Origin: Streptomyces sp. NRRL WC-3618
Lineage (GTDB): Bacteria > Actinomycetota > Actinomycetes > Streptomycetales > Streptomycetaceae
Length of the DNA stretch: 47,539 nt
Assembly (NCBI RefSeq): GCF_001280005.1
Contig: NZ_LGDW01000454.1
Span: forward strand, 1 to 47,539
Direction: 5' to 3'
Shown: in pieces, positions 8,426 to 17,999 of the stretch
How the letters are laid out: every line of letters begins with the position of its first letter
How positions within the stretch are numbered: position 1 is the stretch's first letter
Made by a program: the position numbers and the translations under genes
The notes under the pieces: generated by a model
The model's database searches: none
What the model was told of the DNA's origin: nothing
What the model saw: only the letters and a program-made list of their open reading frames with translations

Positions 8426-9625
8426 ATGACCAGCAGCGAACGCCCCTTCCTCAATCGCCGGCTCGCCGAGTTCGGGACGACGATCTTCGCCGAGATGTCG
8501 GCGCTCGCCGTCACCACCGGCTCGATCAACCTGGGCCAGGGTTTCCCGGACACCGACGGCCCGCAGGAGATCCGCGAGGCTGCCGTACGTGCGCTGCGCG
8601 ACGGCCGCGGCAACCAGTACCCGCCGGGTCCGGGCGTCCCCGAGCTGCGGACGGCGATCACCGCGCACCAGGAACGCCGGTACGGACTGTCGTACGACCC
8701 CGACCGCGAGGTCCTGGTGACGGCGGGCGCCACGGAGGCCATCGCGGCGGCCCTGCTGGCCCTGGTGGAGCCCGGCGACGAGGTCATCGCCCTGGAGCCG
8801 TACTACGACTCCTACGCGGCGTGCATCGCGATGGCGGGCGCCGCGCGCGTACCGGTCACGCTGCGCCCCCACGAGGGCGCGTTCCGGCTGGATCTGGACG
8901 AGCTGCGGGCGGCGGTGACACCCCGTACCCGGCTGCTCCTGATCAACACCCCGCACAACCCGACGGGCACCGTCCTGACCCGCGACGAACTGACCGAGAT
9001 CGCGCGGCTCGCCGTAGAACGCGACCTGCTGGTGGTGACCGACGAGGTGTACGAGCACCTGGTCTTCGACGACGCCGGACATCTGCCGCTGGCCTCCTTC
9101 CCGGGGATGCGCGAACGGACGGTCTCTATCGGGAGCGCCGGGAAGACGTTTTCGTTCACCGGATGGAAAGTGGGCTGGGTCACATCCACGCCGGAGCTGG
9201 TCTCGGCGGTCCGCTCGGCGAAGCAGTTCCTGACGTATGTGGCGTCCGGGCCCTTCCAGTACGCCGTCGCGGAGGCGCTGGCCCTGCCGGACAGCTACTT
9301 CGAGGCGTTCCGCGCGGACATGCGGGCCAAGCGGGACCTGCTGGCGACGGGGCTGAAGGAGGCGGGCTTCGAGGTCTTCACCCCCTCGGGCACGTACTTC
9401 GTCACCACCGACATCCGCCCCCTCGGCGCCGAGCTGTCCGAGGGCGGCGACGGCTTCGCCTTCTGCCGCGCCCTGCCGGAGCGGGCGGGAGTGGTCGCGA
9501 TTCCGAACGCGGTCTTCTACGACCACCGCGAGGAGGGCGCGCCCTTCGTACGGTTCGCGTTCTGCAAGCGGACCTCGGTGCTGGAGGAGGCGGCGGAACG
9601 GCTCCGCAAGGCGTTCACGCACTGA
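8426..9625 (+). CDS. class I/II PLP-dependent aminotransferase
   Basis: A 399-aa fold-type I aminotransferase (an in-frame ATG at 8417 would add three residues; I chose 8426 because AGGA lies 8 nt before it). Family features: INLGQGFPDTDGP (about 32-44), GNQYPPGPGVPELRTAI, ATEAIAAALLALVEPGDEV, NTPHNPTGTVLTRDEL (about 178-193), VVTDEVYEHLVFDD for the aspartate/tyrosine that hold PLP, and the lysine motif SIGSAGKTFSFTGWKVGW (Schiff-base Lys about residue 238), ending with FVRFAFCKR (substrate carboxylate Arg). The nearest well-known relatives are kynurenine/methionine-type and N-succinyldiaminopimelate-type aminotransferases; the substrate is undetermined. The gene stands alone with its promoter in the 130-bp divergent gap to its left. 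Confidence 0.92.
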   Translation: MTSSERPFLNRRLAEFGTTIFAEMSALAVTTGSINLGQGFPDTDGPQEIREAAVRALRDGRGNQYPPGPGVPELRTAITAHQERRYGLSYDPDREVLVTAGATEAIAAALLALVEPGDEVIALEPYYDSYAACIAMAGAARVPVTLRPHEGAFRLDLDELRAAVTPRTRLLLINTPHNPTGTVLTRDELTEIARLAVERDLLVVTDEVYEHLVFDDAGHLPLASFPGMRERTVSIGSAGKTFSFTGWKVGWVTSTPELVSAVRSAKQFLTYVASGPFQYAVAEALALPDSYFEAFRADMRAKRDLLATGLKEAGFEVFTPSGTYFVTTDIRPLGAELSEGGDGFAFCRALPERAGVVAIPNAVFYDHREEGAPFVRFAFCKRTSVLEEAAERLRKAFTH

Positions 9626-9841
9626 CCCCGCCCGCCCACCGCCGCCCCGCGTTCTGCCGGTTCTTGCCGCATCACCGCCGCCAGCAGGGGTTTTCCGCTG
9701 CGTCGCGCGTGCGGCGCGGTACACGCGCCCCAACCCTACTTTTGGCATGTCCACTCCGGAGCTCGCGGAGGGACGGACACACCTGACAGGGAAACCTGTC
9801 CGGGTCCTCAGTCCTGGAACACAGGTAGGGAGTTTCTTCAC
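9626..9841 (+). promoter_or_regulatory. upstream region of the secreted protein gene with two short palindromes
   Basis: 216 bp without a gene. Just before the start codon lie ACAGGgaaaCCTGT (about 9786-9799) and CCTGgaacaCAGG (about 9812-9824), two inverted repeats built from the same CCTG/CAGG words. They could be operator half-sites or small RNA hairpins in the leader. A GGGAG ribosome-binding site precedes ATG 9842. Confidence 0.35.
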
Positions 9842-10408
9842 ATGTCTTCATCCACAGGGGTTTCTCAGAGCCGACGCCGCCTCGCGGCCCGCCTCGCCGC
9901 AGCGGCCGGCCTCGCCGCGCTCTGCCTCACCGCCGCGCCGGCCACGTCGGCCTCGGCCGCCGCCACCGCCTCGGGGGTGATGCTGCAGAACGGCAGGTTC
10001 GACGACTCCGTGCTGTGCGCCTCGCCCGACAACCAGGCGCTCTGGATGGTGTCCAAGAGTGCCGCCAGCGGCAACTTCTACTGCCGGTGGAAGCAGTTCG
10101 GCACCGACGGGCAGTTCACGCTGTACAACCTGGGCAAGGACCAGGTGATGGCCTACCACGGTGGCAACGAGAACAACGTGTGGATGGAGCCCGAGGGGAC
10201 CAGCGGCAACGGGAACGACGAACTCTGGTCCTGGGGAGGACAGGAGGGCTGGGGGGCCTCGGCGCTGCAGTCCTACCTGGACAGCGGGCAGAACGTCGAC
10301 GCCAGGTCCCCCTACATCAACGAGCGCGACAGGGCCCGCACCGACCAGGTCCACACCCGCGGCTGGCGCCACGGCGACCAGATGGAACTGACCTGGAAGA
10401 AGATCTGA
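9842..10408 (+). CDS. small secreted protein of unknown function
   Basis: A 188-aa protein with a classic Sec signal peptide: basic RRRLAARL, hydrophobic AAAAGLAALCLTAA and an ASA/A cleavage region near residue 40. The mature part (about 145 aa) is rich in aromatic and glycine residues, with GQFTLYNLGKDQVMAYHGG, NVWMEPEGTSGNGND and SWGGQEGWGASALQ. Two cysteines (LCASPD, FYCRW) could form a disulfide. The alternation of short beta-like segments and Gly/Asn turns suggests a beta-trefoil or lectin-like fold, but I do not recognise a family and this is inference. The upstream leader carries two CCTG/CAGG palindromes. The next gene is convergent, separated by a terminator. Confidence 0.75.
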   Translation: MSSSTGVSQSRRRLAARLAAAAGLAALCLTAAPATSASAAATASGVMLQNGRFDDSVLCASPDNQALWMVSKSAASGNFYCRWKQFGTDGQFTLYNLGKDQVMAYHGGNENNVWMEPEGTSGNGNDELWSWGGQEGWGASALQSYLDSGQNVDARSPYINERDRARTDQVHTRGWRHGDQMELTWKKI

Positions 10409-10466
10409 GCGTCCAGCAGTAAGAGCGTCCGAACCGCTGCGACCAGCCGCGGGCCAGACCGTCCTT

Positions 10467-10497
10467 GGCCGGGCTCCCCCCTCAGGGGTGCCCGGCC
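10467..10497 (-). terminator. stem-loop terminator at the end of the SARP-like regulator gene
   Basis: GGCCGGGC at 10467-10474 pairs with GCCCGGCC at 10490-10497, with an inner CCCC/GGGG stem. It overlaps the last codons of the regulator gene (stop at 10482) and could also stop transcription from the secreted protein gene. Confidence 0.6.
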
Positions 10498-13400
10498 GGG
10501 GCTCTGTCGTGCTTGGGCTCCCCACTCTCACCGCTCCTTTCCGCGGTGACGAGCCGCTGTCGGGCTGCTGCGGCGTGGCGGTCGCCGAGCGTGTCGAAGA
10601 TCTCCAGGGCCTCTCGCCAGTACGGCGCGGGGGCCTCCTCGCGCGTCGCGTCGACGGCCCGGCCGAGCAGGTCCAGGGCCTGTGCCTGACCCCTGCGGTG
10701 GCCGGAGCGGCGGTGCATGGCCAGGGCCTGGCGGGCGTAGTCGGCCGCGACGGCGGGTTCGCCGTGTTCCAGGCCGCCGCGGGCCAGGACGGTCAGTACC
10801 TCGCCTTCGACCAGGACGTACTCCGTGCGGCGGGTGATATCCAGCGCTGTCGCCGCCTGTTCGCGGTCCAGGGGACGCCGAGCGGACGCCAGCGCGATCA
10901 GGGAACGCGCCTCCAGATCATGCGCGCCACGCTCACGGGCCAGCTTCAGCGCCTCCCGCCATGCCTCGGAGGCTTCGCCGGGGCGGTCGAGGGCGAGCAG
11001 CACACCACCGAGGGTGATGCGGGCGGCGGCCCGGAAGTAGTCGTCGACGTCCTGGTCACTGAGAGCGGTGGCGGTCCGCGCCAGGTCCAGGGCACGGCCG
11101 AGGTCGCCCGCGTCCCTGCCGACGGAGGCCGTCAGCCGCAGCACATACGCCTCGCCGCCCAGGTCACCGCACTCCCGGGCCATCGCCAGGGCCGCCTGAA
11201 GGTGGCCCGTCGCGCCTGCCGGGTCGCCGAGCAGATGCCGGGTACGGCCGAGGTCGGCCTGCCTGCGTATCCGGTTGTACTGATTGTCCAGGGCCTCCGG
11301 AAGGCGCTCCGCCCGAACGAGGCAGTCGAGTGACTCGGACAGACGGCCCAGGTCACGCAGCACGTGGGCGAGGTTGCCGAGGACGACGGGGTGCCCGTCC
11401 GACAGGCCGCCCTGCCGGTCGAGTTCCATGGCCCGCTCCAGGTGCTCCGCGCTGCGCCGCAGTCGGCCGCTGAGCCGGGTGACCATGCTGAGGTTGGTGT
11501 GCGCGATGGCGGCTCCCTCCGGCCAGCCGGCGGCCTCGGCGAGGGCGAGGCCCTGCTCGAAGTCGGTGATCGCGGTGCCGACGCGCCCCTGCCGCACGTG
11601 CGCGTGGCCGAGCAAGTGATGCATGGAGGCCTCCGCGACAGGCTCGCCGGCGGCGCGGGCAACGGCCAGAGCGGCCTGGCCGAGGGCCGTCCAGTCCACC
11701 GTGTGCTTGCGGATCCAGGCGTAGCCGCGCAGGGCGTCGGCGAGCAGCGGGGCCGCCCGGTGGCCCTCGGCGGCGGCCTGGTGAACGGCCGCCGCCAGGT
11801 TGGGCAGTTCGGCGTCCAGCCAGCGCGTCGCCGACGCGGCGTCGGTGATCTCCGGCGGCGCCGCATCGCTCCGGGCGGCGTCGTCGTCCCCGGGCAGGCG
11901 AAGTTTCATCCCGGGGTAGAGCAGCAGCGCGCAGCGATCGACCGCGGCCAGCAGCCAGTCGTAGAGGGCGTCGGAGGCGGCTCGGCGGGAGGTGTCGCTC
12001 TCCTCCAGGCGGAGTCGTTCGGCGGCGTACAGCGCCACGAGGTCGTGGAAGCGGTAGCGTCCGGGCCGGTACTCGCGGAGCAGGTGGGCGGCGGTGAGCC
12101 GCTCCACCAGCCGGGCGCCGTCCTCGGCGGTGGTGCCCGTGACGACGGCGACGGCCTGAAGGCCGGTTTCCGGGCCGGGCAGCAGGGCCAGGAGGCGGAA
12201 CATCCGCCGGACCGGGGCGTCGAGGGCCTGGTAGGAGAGGCTGAAAGCCGTCCGTACGGCAGTGGTCTGGTCGCCGGTGACGGACAGGGCGGTCAGCCGG
12301 TCGCCCTCGCGCAGTTCGTCGGCCTGGTCGCGCAGGGTACGCCAGGGGGTCTGGTCGACGTTGGCGGCGGAGATCCGCAGGGCCAGCGGAAGGTGGCCGC
12401 AGGCGTGGGCGAGGTCCGCGGCCGCCTGCGGGTCCGCGTCGACGCGGCTCTCGCCGACCACACGCCGCAGCAGCAACCTGGATTCCTCGGGCGTGAGCAT
12501 GTCCACCGCGATACGGCGAGCGCCGTCCCGGGCCACCAACCCGGCCAGCCGGTCACGGCTGGTGACCAGCGCCACGCAGCCTTGCCCGCCGGGCAGTAAC
12601 GGCCGGACCTGCTCCGGGTCCACGGCGTTGTCCAGCACGACGAGCATCCGCCGTCCGGCGGACAGGGTGCGGTACAGGTCGGCGGCGGCCTCGGGCGTCC
12701 CGGGAATCCGCTCCGCCGCCACGCCCAGGGCCAGCAGGAACCGGGCCAGCGCCTCGATCGGGCGCACCGGAGCCTGCGCCGAGTGACCTCGCAGGTCCAC
12801 GTACAGCTCGCCGTCCGGGAAGCGGTCGCGTACCCGGTGCGCCCAGTGCACCGCCAGGGCGGTTTTGCCCACACCACCGGTACCGGTGATCGCCGCCAGC
12901 AGCGTCCCCTGCGGCTGGTGTCGGCCGTCCCCCTGCGCCGGGTCGGGAAGCAGGGCGTCCAGCTGCCGCAACTGATCGGCCCGGCCGGTGAAGCCCGGCG
13001 TCGGCCCGGGAAGCTGCGCCGGGACCGGCCTGTCGGCGGCCTGGGGCGACACCCGCGCGGGTAAGACGGGTAAGGCGGGCGGCTTCGGGGGGACCTCTCC
13101 GCGGAGTACCCGTAGCTGCGCGGCGCGTAGTGCCGCAGAGGGCTGAAGTCCCAGGTCGGCGTCGAGCCGCCCGCTGATCCGCGTGAAGACGTCGAGCGCC
13201 GCCGCCTGCTGGCCGCACGCGGCCAGGGCCAGCATCAGCCGGCCGGCGAGTTCTTCGTGCAGCGGCTCGCGCGTACTGAGCTCACGCAGGTCGGCGACCA
13301 CGTCCTGCGCGCTGCCGAGCGCGAGCGCCAGGTCCGCCCGGGCCACAGCCGCGGCGACGTGACGACCGCCGATCGCGACCGCCGCGGGATGTGCCCGGAG

Positions 13401-14108
13401 CCGCTCGCCGCCATCGGCCAGCACCGGTCCTCGCCAGCAGCGCAGCGCTCGGCCGTACGCCTCCAGCGCGGCGGCGCTGTCGCCCCCGGTCTCGGCGCGC
13501 CGGGCCTCGTCGAGCAACTCGTCGAAGGCGGCCACATCGGATTCCTCGGCCGACAGATCGGCCCGGTACCCGCCTTTGGTCGCCCGCAGCACGCGCCCCG
13601 CGTCGGGCCCCGGCCGGTTGGGCTCGATCAGATCACGCAGGTGTCTGACGTAGGTCTGCACCAGTTGGCGGCAGGTACGTGGCGGCTGCTCCCCCCACAG
13701 CACGTCGACGATCTCGTCGGTACCGACCACCACGCCCGGCTGCATGGCCAGCAGTCCCAGCAGGCTGCGCCGCAGCACCGACGGGAGCTCGACGGGGCTG
13801 CCGTCACGGTGCAGCGCCAGTGGGCCGAGGACCGTCACCCGCAGTCCTGCCGTCCGCGGCGAGGACGCCGCGGCTTCGCCGGCCTCCAGCAGCCGGGTGC
13901 GCGCGGCACCCGACAGGTTCAGCGCCACCGCCAGGTGCTGGATCGAGTCGGCGTGCGGCCGGCGGACGTGGCCCTGCTCCAGGTAACGCAGGGTCCGGAC
14001 ACTGATCCCCGCCCGCTCGGCCAGCGCCCGCTGGCCGAGCCCGGCCGCGAACCGGTACCCGCGCAGCAGTTCCCCCAGCGCGCCGGGCTTTGGACACCGA
14101 CTCATCAT
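10482..14108 (-). CDS. XRE-HTH + SARP/AfsR-like regulator with NB-ARC and TPR domains
   Basis: A 1208-aa multidomain regulator. Residues 8-75 are a Cro/C1-type helix-turn-helix (GQRALAERAGISVRTLRYLE). From about 90 to 185 is an OmpR-like winged helix (VTVLGPLALHRDGSPVELPS, VLWGEQPPRTCRQLVQTYV), then a bacterial transcriptional activation domain to about 340. Together these are the SARP module. An NB-ARC/STAND ATPase follows (about 370-720), with Walker A in ITGTGGVGKTALAVHW, Walker B in RRMLVVLDNAVDPEQV and GCVALVTSRDRLAGLV. The rest is TPR repeats (GHAHVRQGRVGTAITDFEQG and others). Architecture from the winged helix onward is that of AfsR, a pleiotropic activator of secondary metabolism; the added N-terminal XRE domain gives two DNA-binding domains. 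RBS AAGGGGCAGG precedes ATG 14108. No biosynthetic cluster is adjacent, so the targets are unknown. Confidence 0.9.
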   Translation of the reverse strand: MMSRCPKPGALGELLRGYRFAAGLGQRALAERAGISVRTLRYLEQGHVRRPHADSIQHLAVALNLSGAARTRLLEAGEAAASSPRTAGLRVTVLGPLALHRDGSPVELPSVLRRSLLGLLAMQPGVVVGTDEIVDVLWGEQPPRTCRQLVQTYVRHLRDLIEPNRPGPDAGRVLRATKGGYRADLSAEESDVAAFDELLDEARRAETGGDSAAALEAYGRALRCWRGPVLADGGERLRAHPAAVAIGGRHVAAAVARADLALALGSAQDVVADLRELSTREPLHEELAGRLMLALAACGQQAAALDVFTRISGRLDADLGLQPSAALRAAQLRVLRGEVPPKPPALPVLPARVSPQAADRPVPAQLPGPTPGFTGRADQLRQLDALLPDPAQGDGRHQPQGTLLAAITGTGGVGKTALAVHWAHRVRDRFPDGELYVDLRGHSAQAPVRPIEALARFLLALGVAAERIPGTPEAAADLYRTLSAGRRMLVVLDNAVDPEQVRPLLPGGQGCVALVTSRDRLAGLVARDGARRIAVDMLTPEESRLLLRRVVGESRVDADPQAAADLAHACGHLPLALRISAANVDQTPWRTLRDQADELREGDRLTALSVTGDQTTAVRTAFSLSYQALDAPVRRMFRLLALLPGPETGLQAVAVVTGTTAEDGARLVERLTAAHLLREYRPGRYRFHDLVALYAAERLRLEESDTSRRAASDALYDWLLAAVDRCALLLYPGMKLRLPGDDDAARSDAAPPEITDAASATRWLDAELPNLAAAVHQAAAEGHRAAPLLADALRGYAWIRKHTVDWTALGQAALAVARAAGEPVAEASMHHLLGHAHVRQGRVGTAITDFEQGLALAEAAGWPEGAAIAHTNLSMVTRLSGRLRRSAEHLERAMELDRQGGLSDGHPVVLGNLAHVLRDLGRLSESLDCLVRAERLPEALDNQYNRIRRQADLGRTRHLLGDPAGATGHLQAALAMARECGDLGGEAYVLRLTASVGRDAGDLGRALDLARTATALSDQDVDDYFRAAARITLGGVLLALDRPGEASEAWREALKLARERGAHDLEARSLIALASARRPLDREQAATALDITRRTEYVLVEGEVLTVLARGGLEHGEPAVAADYARQALAMHRRSGHRRGQAQALDLLGRAVDATREEAPAPYWREALEIFDTLGDRHAAAARQRLVTAERSGESGEPKHDRAPAGHP

Positions 14109-14279
14109 TGCCTGCCCCTTCCCCCCTGTGCCTGCCCCCCGCAGCCGGGCCAGGATAGTGACATGATCCGATCAGGCAGAGGGGAAGTGGAATCTCGGCG
14201 TGGCGCGTGCGAGGCCGAGGCTGAAGGGCGAACCGGACGGCTTCGCGAGTAGGGCGATCGGTCGTCCCGGAAACGGCGG

Positions 14280-14303
14280 GAGCCCGGCCTCCCGGCCGGG
14301 CTC
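14280..14303 (-). terminator. stem-loop terminator after the YbjN gene
   Basis: Perfect 9-bp stem GAGCCCGGC (14280-14288) / GCCGGGCTC (14295-14303) with a 6-nt loop, 37 bp beyond the YbjN stop codon. Confidence 0.65.
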
Positions 14304-14339
14304 CTCCACACACAGGCACACACAGGCGTACGGGCAGGA

Positions 14340-14879
14340 CTACGCCTCGTCGTCCTCAGGCTTCTCCGCGTCCTCGACGCCTTCGGCGTCCGGCTCCAGG
14401 CCGAGCTGCTCGACGAGCCACTTGTCGAACTCGATCGCGGCCCGCACCCAGCTCACCGTCGACGAGACGAAGTGCTCCAGGCTCACCCCGGTCCCGATCA
14501 GCATCTGCGCCTCACCGATCAGACGGACGGTGCCGTCGTCGTGGGTGTGGCTGTAGACCTTGGGCCACAGGGTCCGGCGGTTCCAGTCGTCGATCGACTC
14601 GAGAAGCACGGGCTTCTCCTCGATCTGGTGGGGGCGGTCGTAGAACGTACGCACCGAGAAGACCTGCTGGTCGCCCTCACCCCGGAACATGAAGTATGTA
14701 CGGAACTGCTCCCACGGCGCCGCGAGGTCACCCTCGTCGTCGATGACGTACTTCAGCTCCATCTGTTCGAGGAGCTGCTTCACAAGGTCCTGATCCGGGA
14801 CGACGGGGCCTGCGGGGCCGCCGGGCTGCGGCTCGGGCTGGCCCCCGAAGTTCGGAATCGAGGACGGGTCGATGGTCAT
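14340..14879 (-). CDS. YbjN domain-containing protein
   Basis: A 179-aa soluble protein starting at ATG 14879 behind GGAGAG. After a Pro/Gly-rich N-terminal 40 residues comes the YbjN fold: KQLLEQMELKYVIDDEGDLA, WEQFRTYFMFRGEGDQQVF, SVRTFYDRP, then SIDDWNRRTLWPKVY (the WN motif typical of the family) and VRLIGEAQMLIGTGVSLEHF, ending in a helix and an acidic tail. YbjN proteins resemble type III secretion chaperones in fold and are implicated in stress adaptation in E. coli; the actinobacterial function is unknown. It lies between clpB, on the same strand upstream, and the SARP-like regulator. Confidence 0.85.
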   Translation of the reverse strand: MTIDPSSIPNFGGQPEPQPGGPAGPVVPDQDLVKQLLEQMELKYVIDDEGDLAAPWEQFRTYFMFRGEGDQQVFSVRTFYDRPHQIEEKPVLLESIDDWNRRTLWPKVYSHTHDDGTVRLIGEAQMLIGTGVSLEHFVSSTVSWVRAAIEFDKWLVEQLGLEPDAEGVEDAEKPEDDEA

Positions 14880-15034
14880 ACGTGGGCTCTCCTGCACTCG
14901 TCTGGCTCGTCCGGCCATCGCTGAGACCAGACCTACACGCCCCACCCTCTCTTGCTTCGCCCCCGACCGGCAACAGCCGCCCCCGTGTGCCGGGCAGAGG
15001 CGTCCGAAATCGGCGTGCGAAGACCCGCGGGACA

Positions 15035-15065
15035 CCGCCGGACCCCGCTGTCGTGGGTCCGGCGG
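15035..15065 (-). terminator. stem-loop terminator after clpB
   Basis: 11-bp perfect stem CCGCCGGACCC (15035-15045) / GGGTCCGGCGG (15055-15065), 9-nt loop, starting 12 bp beyond the clpB stop. Confidence 0.7.
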
Positions 15066-15076
15066 CAGTCGGCTCG

Positions 15077-17674
15077 CTACAGCGTCTTGCCGGTCGTCGG
15101 CCCCACGATCAGCCCCTCCCCGAACGCGTCTACCCGGACCGTGTCGCCGTCCTTGACCTCGCCCGCGAGGATCTCCTTGGCGAGGCGGTCGCCGATCGCC
15201 GTCTGGATCAGGCGGCGGAGCGGGCGGGCGCCGTAGGCCGGGTCGTTGCCCTCGTCGGCGAGCCAGGCCAGGGCGGCCGGGGTGACATCGAGGGTGAGGC
15301 GGCGGTCGGCCAGGCGCTTGGCGAGGCGGTCGATCTGGAGGCCCGCGATGCGCTCCAGTTCCGCCCTGTCCAGGGCGGAGAAGACGACCAGGTCGTCAAG
15401 CCGGTTCAGGAACTCCGGCTTGAAAGAGACCCTCACCACCTCCAGCACCTGCTGCTTCTTCTCCTCCTCCGGCGTAACCGGATCGACCAGGAACTGGCTG
15501 CCGAGGTTGGACGTCAGGATCAGGATCGTGTTGCGGAAGTCGACGGTACGGCCCTGGCCGTCCGTGAGGCGCCCGTCGTCGAGGACCTGGAGCAGGATGT
15601 CGAAGACCTCCGGGTGGGCCTTCTCGACCTCGTCCAGAAGCACCACGCTGTACGGGCGGCGCCGCACCGCTTCCGTCAGCTGGCCGCCCTCCTCGTAGCC
15701 GACGTAGCCGGGCGGGGCGCCGACGAGGCGCGCGACGCTGTGCTTCTCGCCGTACTCCGACATGTCGATGCGGACCATGGCCCGCTCGTCGTCGAAGAGG
15801 AAGTCGGCCAGCGCCTTCGCCAGTTCCGTCTTGCCCACGCCCGTCGGGCCGAGGAAGAGGAAGGAGCCGGTGGGACGGTCGGGGTCCGCGATACCGGCCC
15901 TGGTCCGGCGTACGGCGTCCGAGACCGCCTGGACCGCCTCGGACTGGCCGATGAGCCTGCGGCCCAACTCCTCCTCCATGCGCAGGAGTTTCTGGGTCTC
16001 GCCCTCGAGGAGACGGCCGGCGGGGATACCGGTCCAGGAGCCGACGACGTCCGCGATGTCGTCGGGGCCGACCTCGTCCTTGACCATGGTGTCCCTGGAC
16101 GCCTCCTCCTCGGCCTCGGAGGCTGCCTCCAGGTCCCTTTCCAGGGCGGGGATCTCGCCGTAGAGGAGCTTGGAGGCGGTGTCGAAGTCGCCGTCGCGCT
16201 GGGCGCGTTCGGCCTGGCCGCGGAGTTCGTCGAGCTTCTCCTTCAGCTCGCCGACCCGGTTGAGGGACTGCTTCTCCTTCTCCCAACGGGCCGTCAGACC
16301 GCGCAACTCCTCTTCCTTGTCGGCGAGATCACGGCGCAGCCGTTCCAGACGCTCGCGCGAGGCCGGGTCGGTCTCCCGGTCCAGCGCGAGCTCCTCCATC
16401 TTCAACCGGTCGACGGCGCGCTGGAGTTCGTCGATCTCGAGAGGCGAGGAGTCGATCTCCATCCGCAGCCGCGACGCCGCCTCGTCGACCAGGTCGATCG
16501 CCTTGTCGGGGAGGAAGCGGGAGGTGATGTAACGGTCGGAGAGGGTCGCCGCGGCCACCAGCGCGCTGTCGGCGATGACGACCTTGTGGTGGGCCTCGTA
16601 CCGGCCCTTGAGGCCGCGCAGGATCGCGATGGTGTCCTCGACGCTCGGCTCCGCCACCAGGACCTGCTGGAAGCGGCGCTCCAGGGCGGGGTCCTTCTCG
16701 ATCCGCTCGCGGTACTCGTCCAGCGTGGTCGCGCCGACCATGCGCAGTTCGCCACGCGCCAGCATCGGCTTCAGCATGTTGCCGGCGTCCATCGCGGAGT
16801 CGCCGCCGGCGCCCGCGCCGACGACCGTGTGGAGCTCGTCGATGAAGGTGACGATCTGGCCGTCCGAGTCCTTGATCTCCGCGAGGACCGTCTTCAGCCG
16901 CTCCTCGAACTCGCCCCGGTACTTCGCCCCGGCGACCATCGCGCCGAGGTCCAACGACACCAGCCGCTTGTTCTTCAGGGACTCCGGCACGTCACCCTTG
17001 ACGATGCGCTGGGCGAGGCCCTCGACGACGGCCGTCTTGCCGACGCCGGGCTCGCCGATGAGGACGGGGTTGTTCTTCGTACGGCGGCTGAGCACCTGCA
17101 CGACCCGGCGGATCTCCTGGTCACGCCCGATGACCGGATCGAGCTTGCCCTCCCGGGCGGCGGCCGTGAAGTCCGTACCGAACTTCTCGAGGGCCTTGTA
17201 CTGGCCCTCGGGGTCGGCTGTGGTCACGCGACGCCCTCCCCTGCTCTTCTGGAACGCGTCCAGCAGCTTCTTCGCTCCGGCGCCCTGCTGGGAGAGTACG
17301 TCCCCGGCGGCGCCGCCCTTCGCGGCGATGCCGATGAGGAGATGCTCGGTGGAGAGGTACTCGTCGCCGAGCTCTTTCGCCCGTTCGGCCGCATCGGCGA
17401 TGACCGCGAGAAGTTCCCGGTTGGGCTGCGGGGGTGCGACGGTCGAGCCGGTCACGCTGGGCAGCCCCGCGAGGACGCGCTCGGCACCCGAGCGTACGGC
17501 CGCCTGGTCGGCGTCGGTCGCGGCCAGCAGGTCGACGATGTTCTCGTTGTCCTCCCCGGCGAGCAGCGCCAGCAGCAGATGCGCGGGGGTCAGATCGGGG
17601 TGCCCCCCGGACACAGCCCTGCTGGTGGCCGCGTTGATCGCGTCCCGGCTCCTGTTGGTCAGCTCGGCGTCCAC
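15077..17674 (-). CDS. clpB: ATP-dependent disaggregase ClpB
   Basis: An 865-aa full-length Hsp100 chaperone that works with DnaK/DnaJ/GrpE to solubilise aggregates. Domains: double Clp-N repeat (1-145, [13 protein letters not shown] and [15 protein letters not shown]), AAA+ module 1 (Walker [20 protein letters not shown] near 205, Walker [14 protein letters not shown]), coiled-coil M domain (about 400-525, rich in Glu/Arg/Leu, [20 protein letters not shown]), AAA+ module 2 (Walker [20 protein letters not shown] near 600, sensor TSNLGSQF), and the ClpB small domain. No IGF/L loop for ClpP binding is seen, which separates it from ClpA/C. The start is GTG 17674 after GGAAGGGAG. A HAIR operator lies about 50 bp upstream, so HspR repression is expected. 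Confidence 0.98.
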   Translation of the reverse strand: MDAELTNRSRDAINAATSRAVSGGHPDLTPAHLLLALLAGEDNENIVDLLAATDADQAAVRSGAERVLAGLPSVTGSTVAPPQPNRELLAVIADAAERAKELGDEYLSTEHLLIGIAAKGGAAGDVLSQQGAGAKKLLDAFQKSRGGRRVTTADPEGQYKALEKFGTDFTAAAREGKLDPVIGRDQEIRRVVQVLSRRTKNNPVLIGEPGVGKTAVVEGLAQRIVKGDVPESLKNKRLVSLDLGAMVAGAKYRGEFEERLKTVLAEIKDSDGQIVTFIDELHTVVGAGAGGDSAMDAGNMLKPMLARGELRMVGATTLDEYRERIEKDPALERRFQQVLVAEPSVEDTIAILRGLKGRYEAHHKVVIADSALVAAATLSDRYITSRFLPDKAIDLVDEAASRLRMEIDSSPLEIDELQRAVDRLKMEELALDRETDPASRERLERLRRDLADKEEELRGLTARWEKEKQSLNRVGELKEKLDELRGQAERAQRDGDFDTASKLLYGEIPALERDLEAASEAEEEASRDTMVKDEVGPDDIADVVGSWTGIPAGRLLEGETQKLLRMEEELGRRLIGQSEAVQAVSDAVRRTRAGIADPDRPTGSFLFLGPTGVGKTELAKALADFLFDDERAMVRIDMSEYGEKHSVARLVGAPPGYVGYEEGGQLTEAVRRRPYSVVLLDEVEKAHPEVFDILLQVLDDGRLTDGQGRTVDFRNTILILTSNLGSQFLVDPVTPEEEKKQQVLEVVRVSFKPEFLNRLDDLVVFSALDRAELERIAGLQIDRLAKRLADRRLTLDVTPAALAWLADEGNDPAYGARPLRRLIQTAIGDRLAKEILAGEVKDGDTVRVDAFGEGLIVGPTTGKTL

Positions 17675-17724
17675 GGTCGCTGTCTCCCTTCCACTCCATG
17701 ACTGACACGGCCAACGTACACAAA

Positions 17725-17745
17725 GTTGAGTCTATTCCACTCAAG
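17725..17745 (-). promoter_or_regulatory. HAIR operator (HspR binding site) upstream of clpB
   Basis: GTTGAGT-N7-ACTCAAG on the top strand matches the HspR-associated inverted repeat CTTGAGT-N7-ACTCAAG at 13 of 14 defined positions. It is centred about 60 bp upstream of the clpB GTG. HspR itself is encoded at 30751-31197. Confidence 0.88.
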
Positions 17746-17916
17746 GTACGAGCGGGAGGTGACCGGAGGGGTAACTGGACAGACGGAAAAGCCGCCCGTC
17801 CCGGATGGCGGACGAGCGGCGGAGACGGGGGCGCGGAACGGCCACTTCCGGCCAACGGGCGGATGCGGGACGCCCACCGAAACACACCCAAACCCCGAAA
17901 TATCCCCGGAAACAGC

Positions 17917-17953
17917 AGCGGCGTCACCGTGTTCAGGTCACGGTGACGCCGCT
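17917..17953 (-). terminator. stem-loop terminator after the Rieske-like gene
   Basis: Perfect 15-bp stem AGCGGCGTCACCGTG (17917-17931) with its complement at 17939-17953 and a 7-nt loop, about 47 bp past the stop at 18000. It separates the peptide/Rieske-like operon from clpB transcription. Confidence 0.8.
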
Positions 17954-17999
17954 ACTGGGGGGAAGCACCTGAGCGATCTACTGCGACGGGGGAATCGCG

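Noticed and set aside
10482..14108. Biosynthetic cluster around the AfsR-like regulator
   Set aside because: Flanking genes (secreted protein, YbjN, clpB) are not biosynthetic; the regulator appears to stand alone.
14882..17701. A 939-aa plus-strand open frame antisense to clpB
   Set aside because: It is the shadow of clpB in GC-rich DNA: no ribosome-binding site, Arg/Val/Leu/Asp-biased text without domains, and the opposite strand has an unambiguous clpB.
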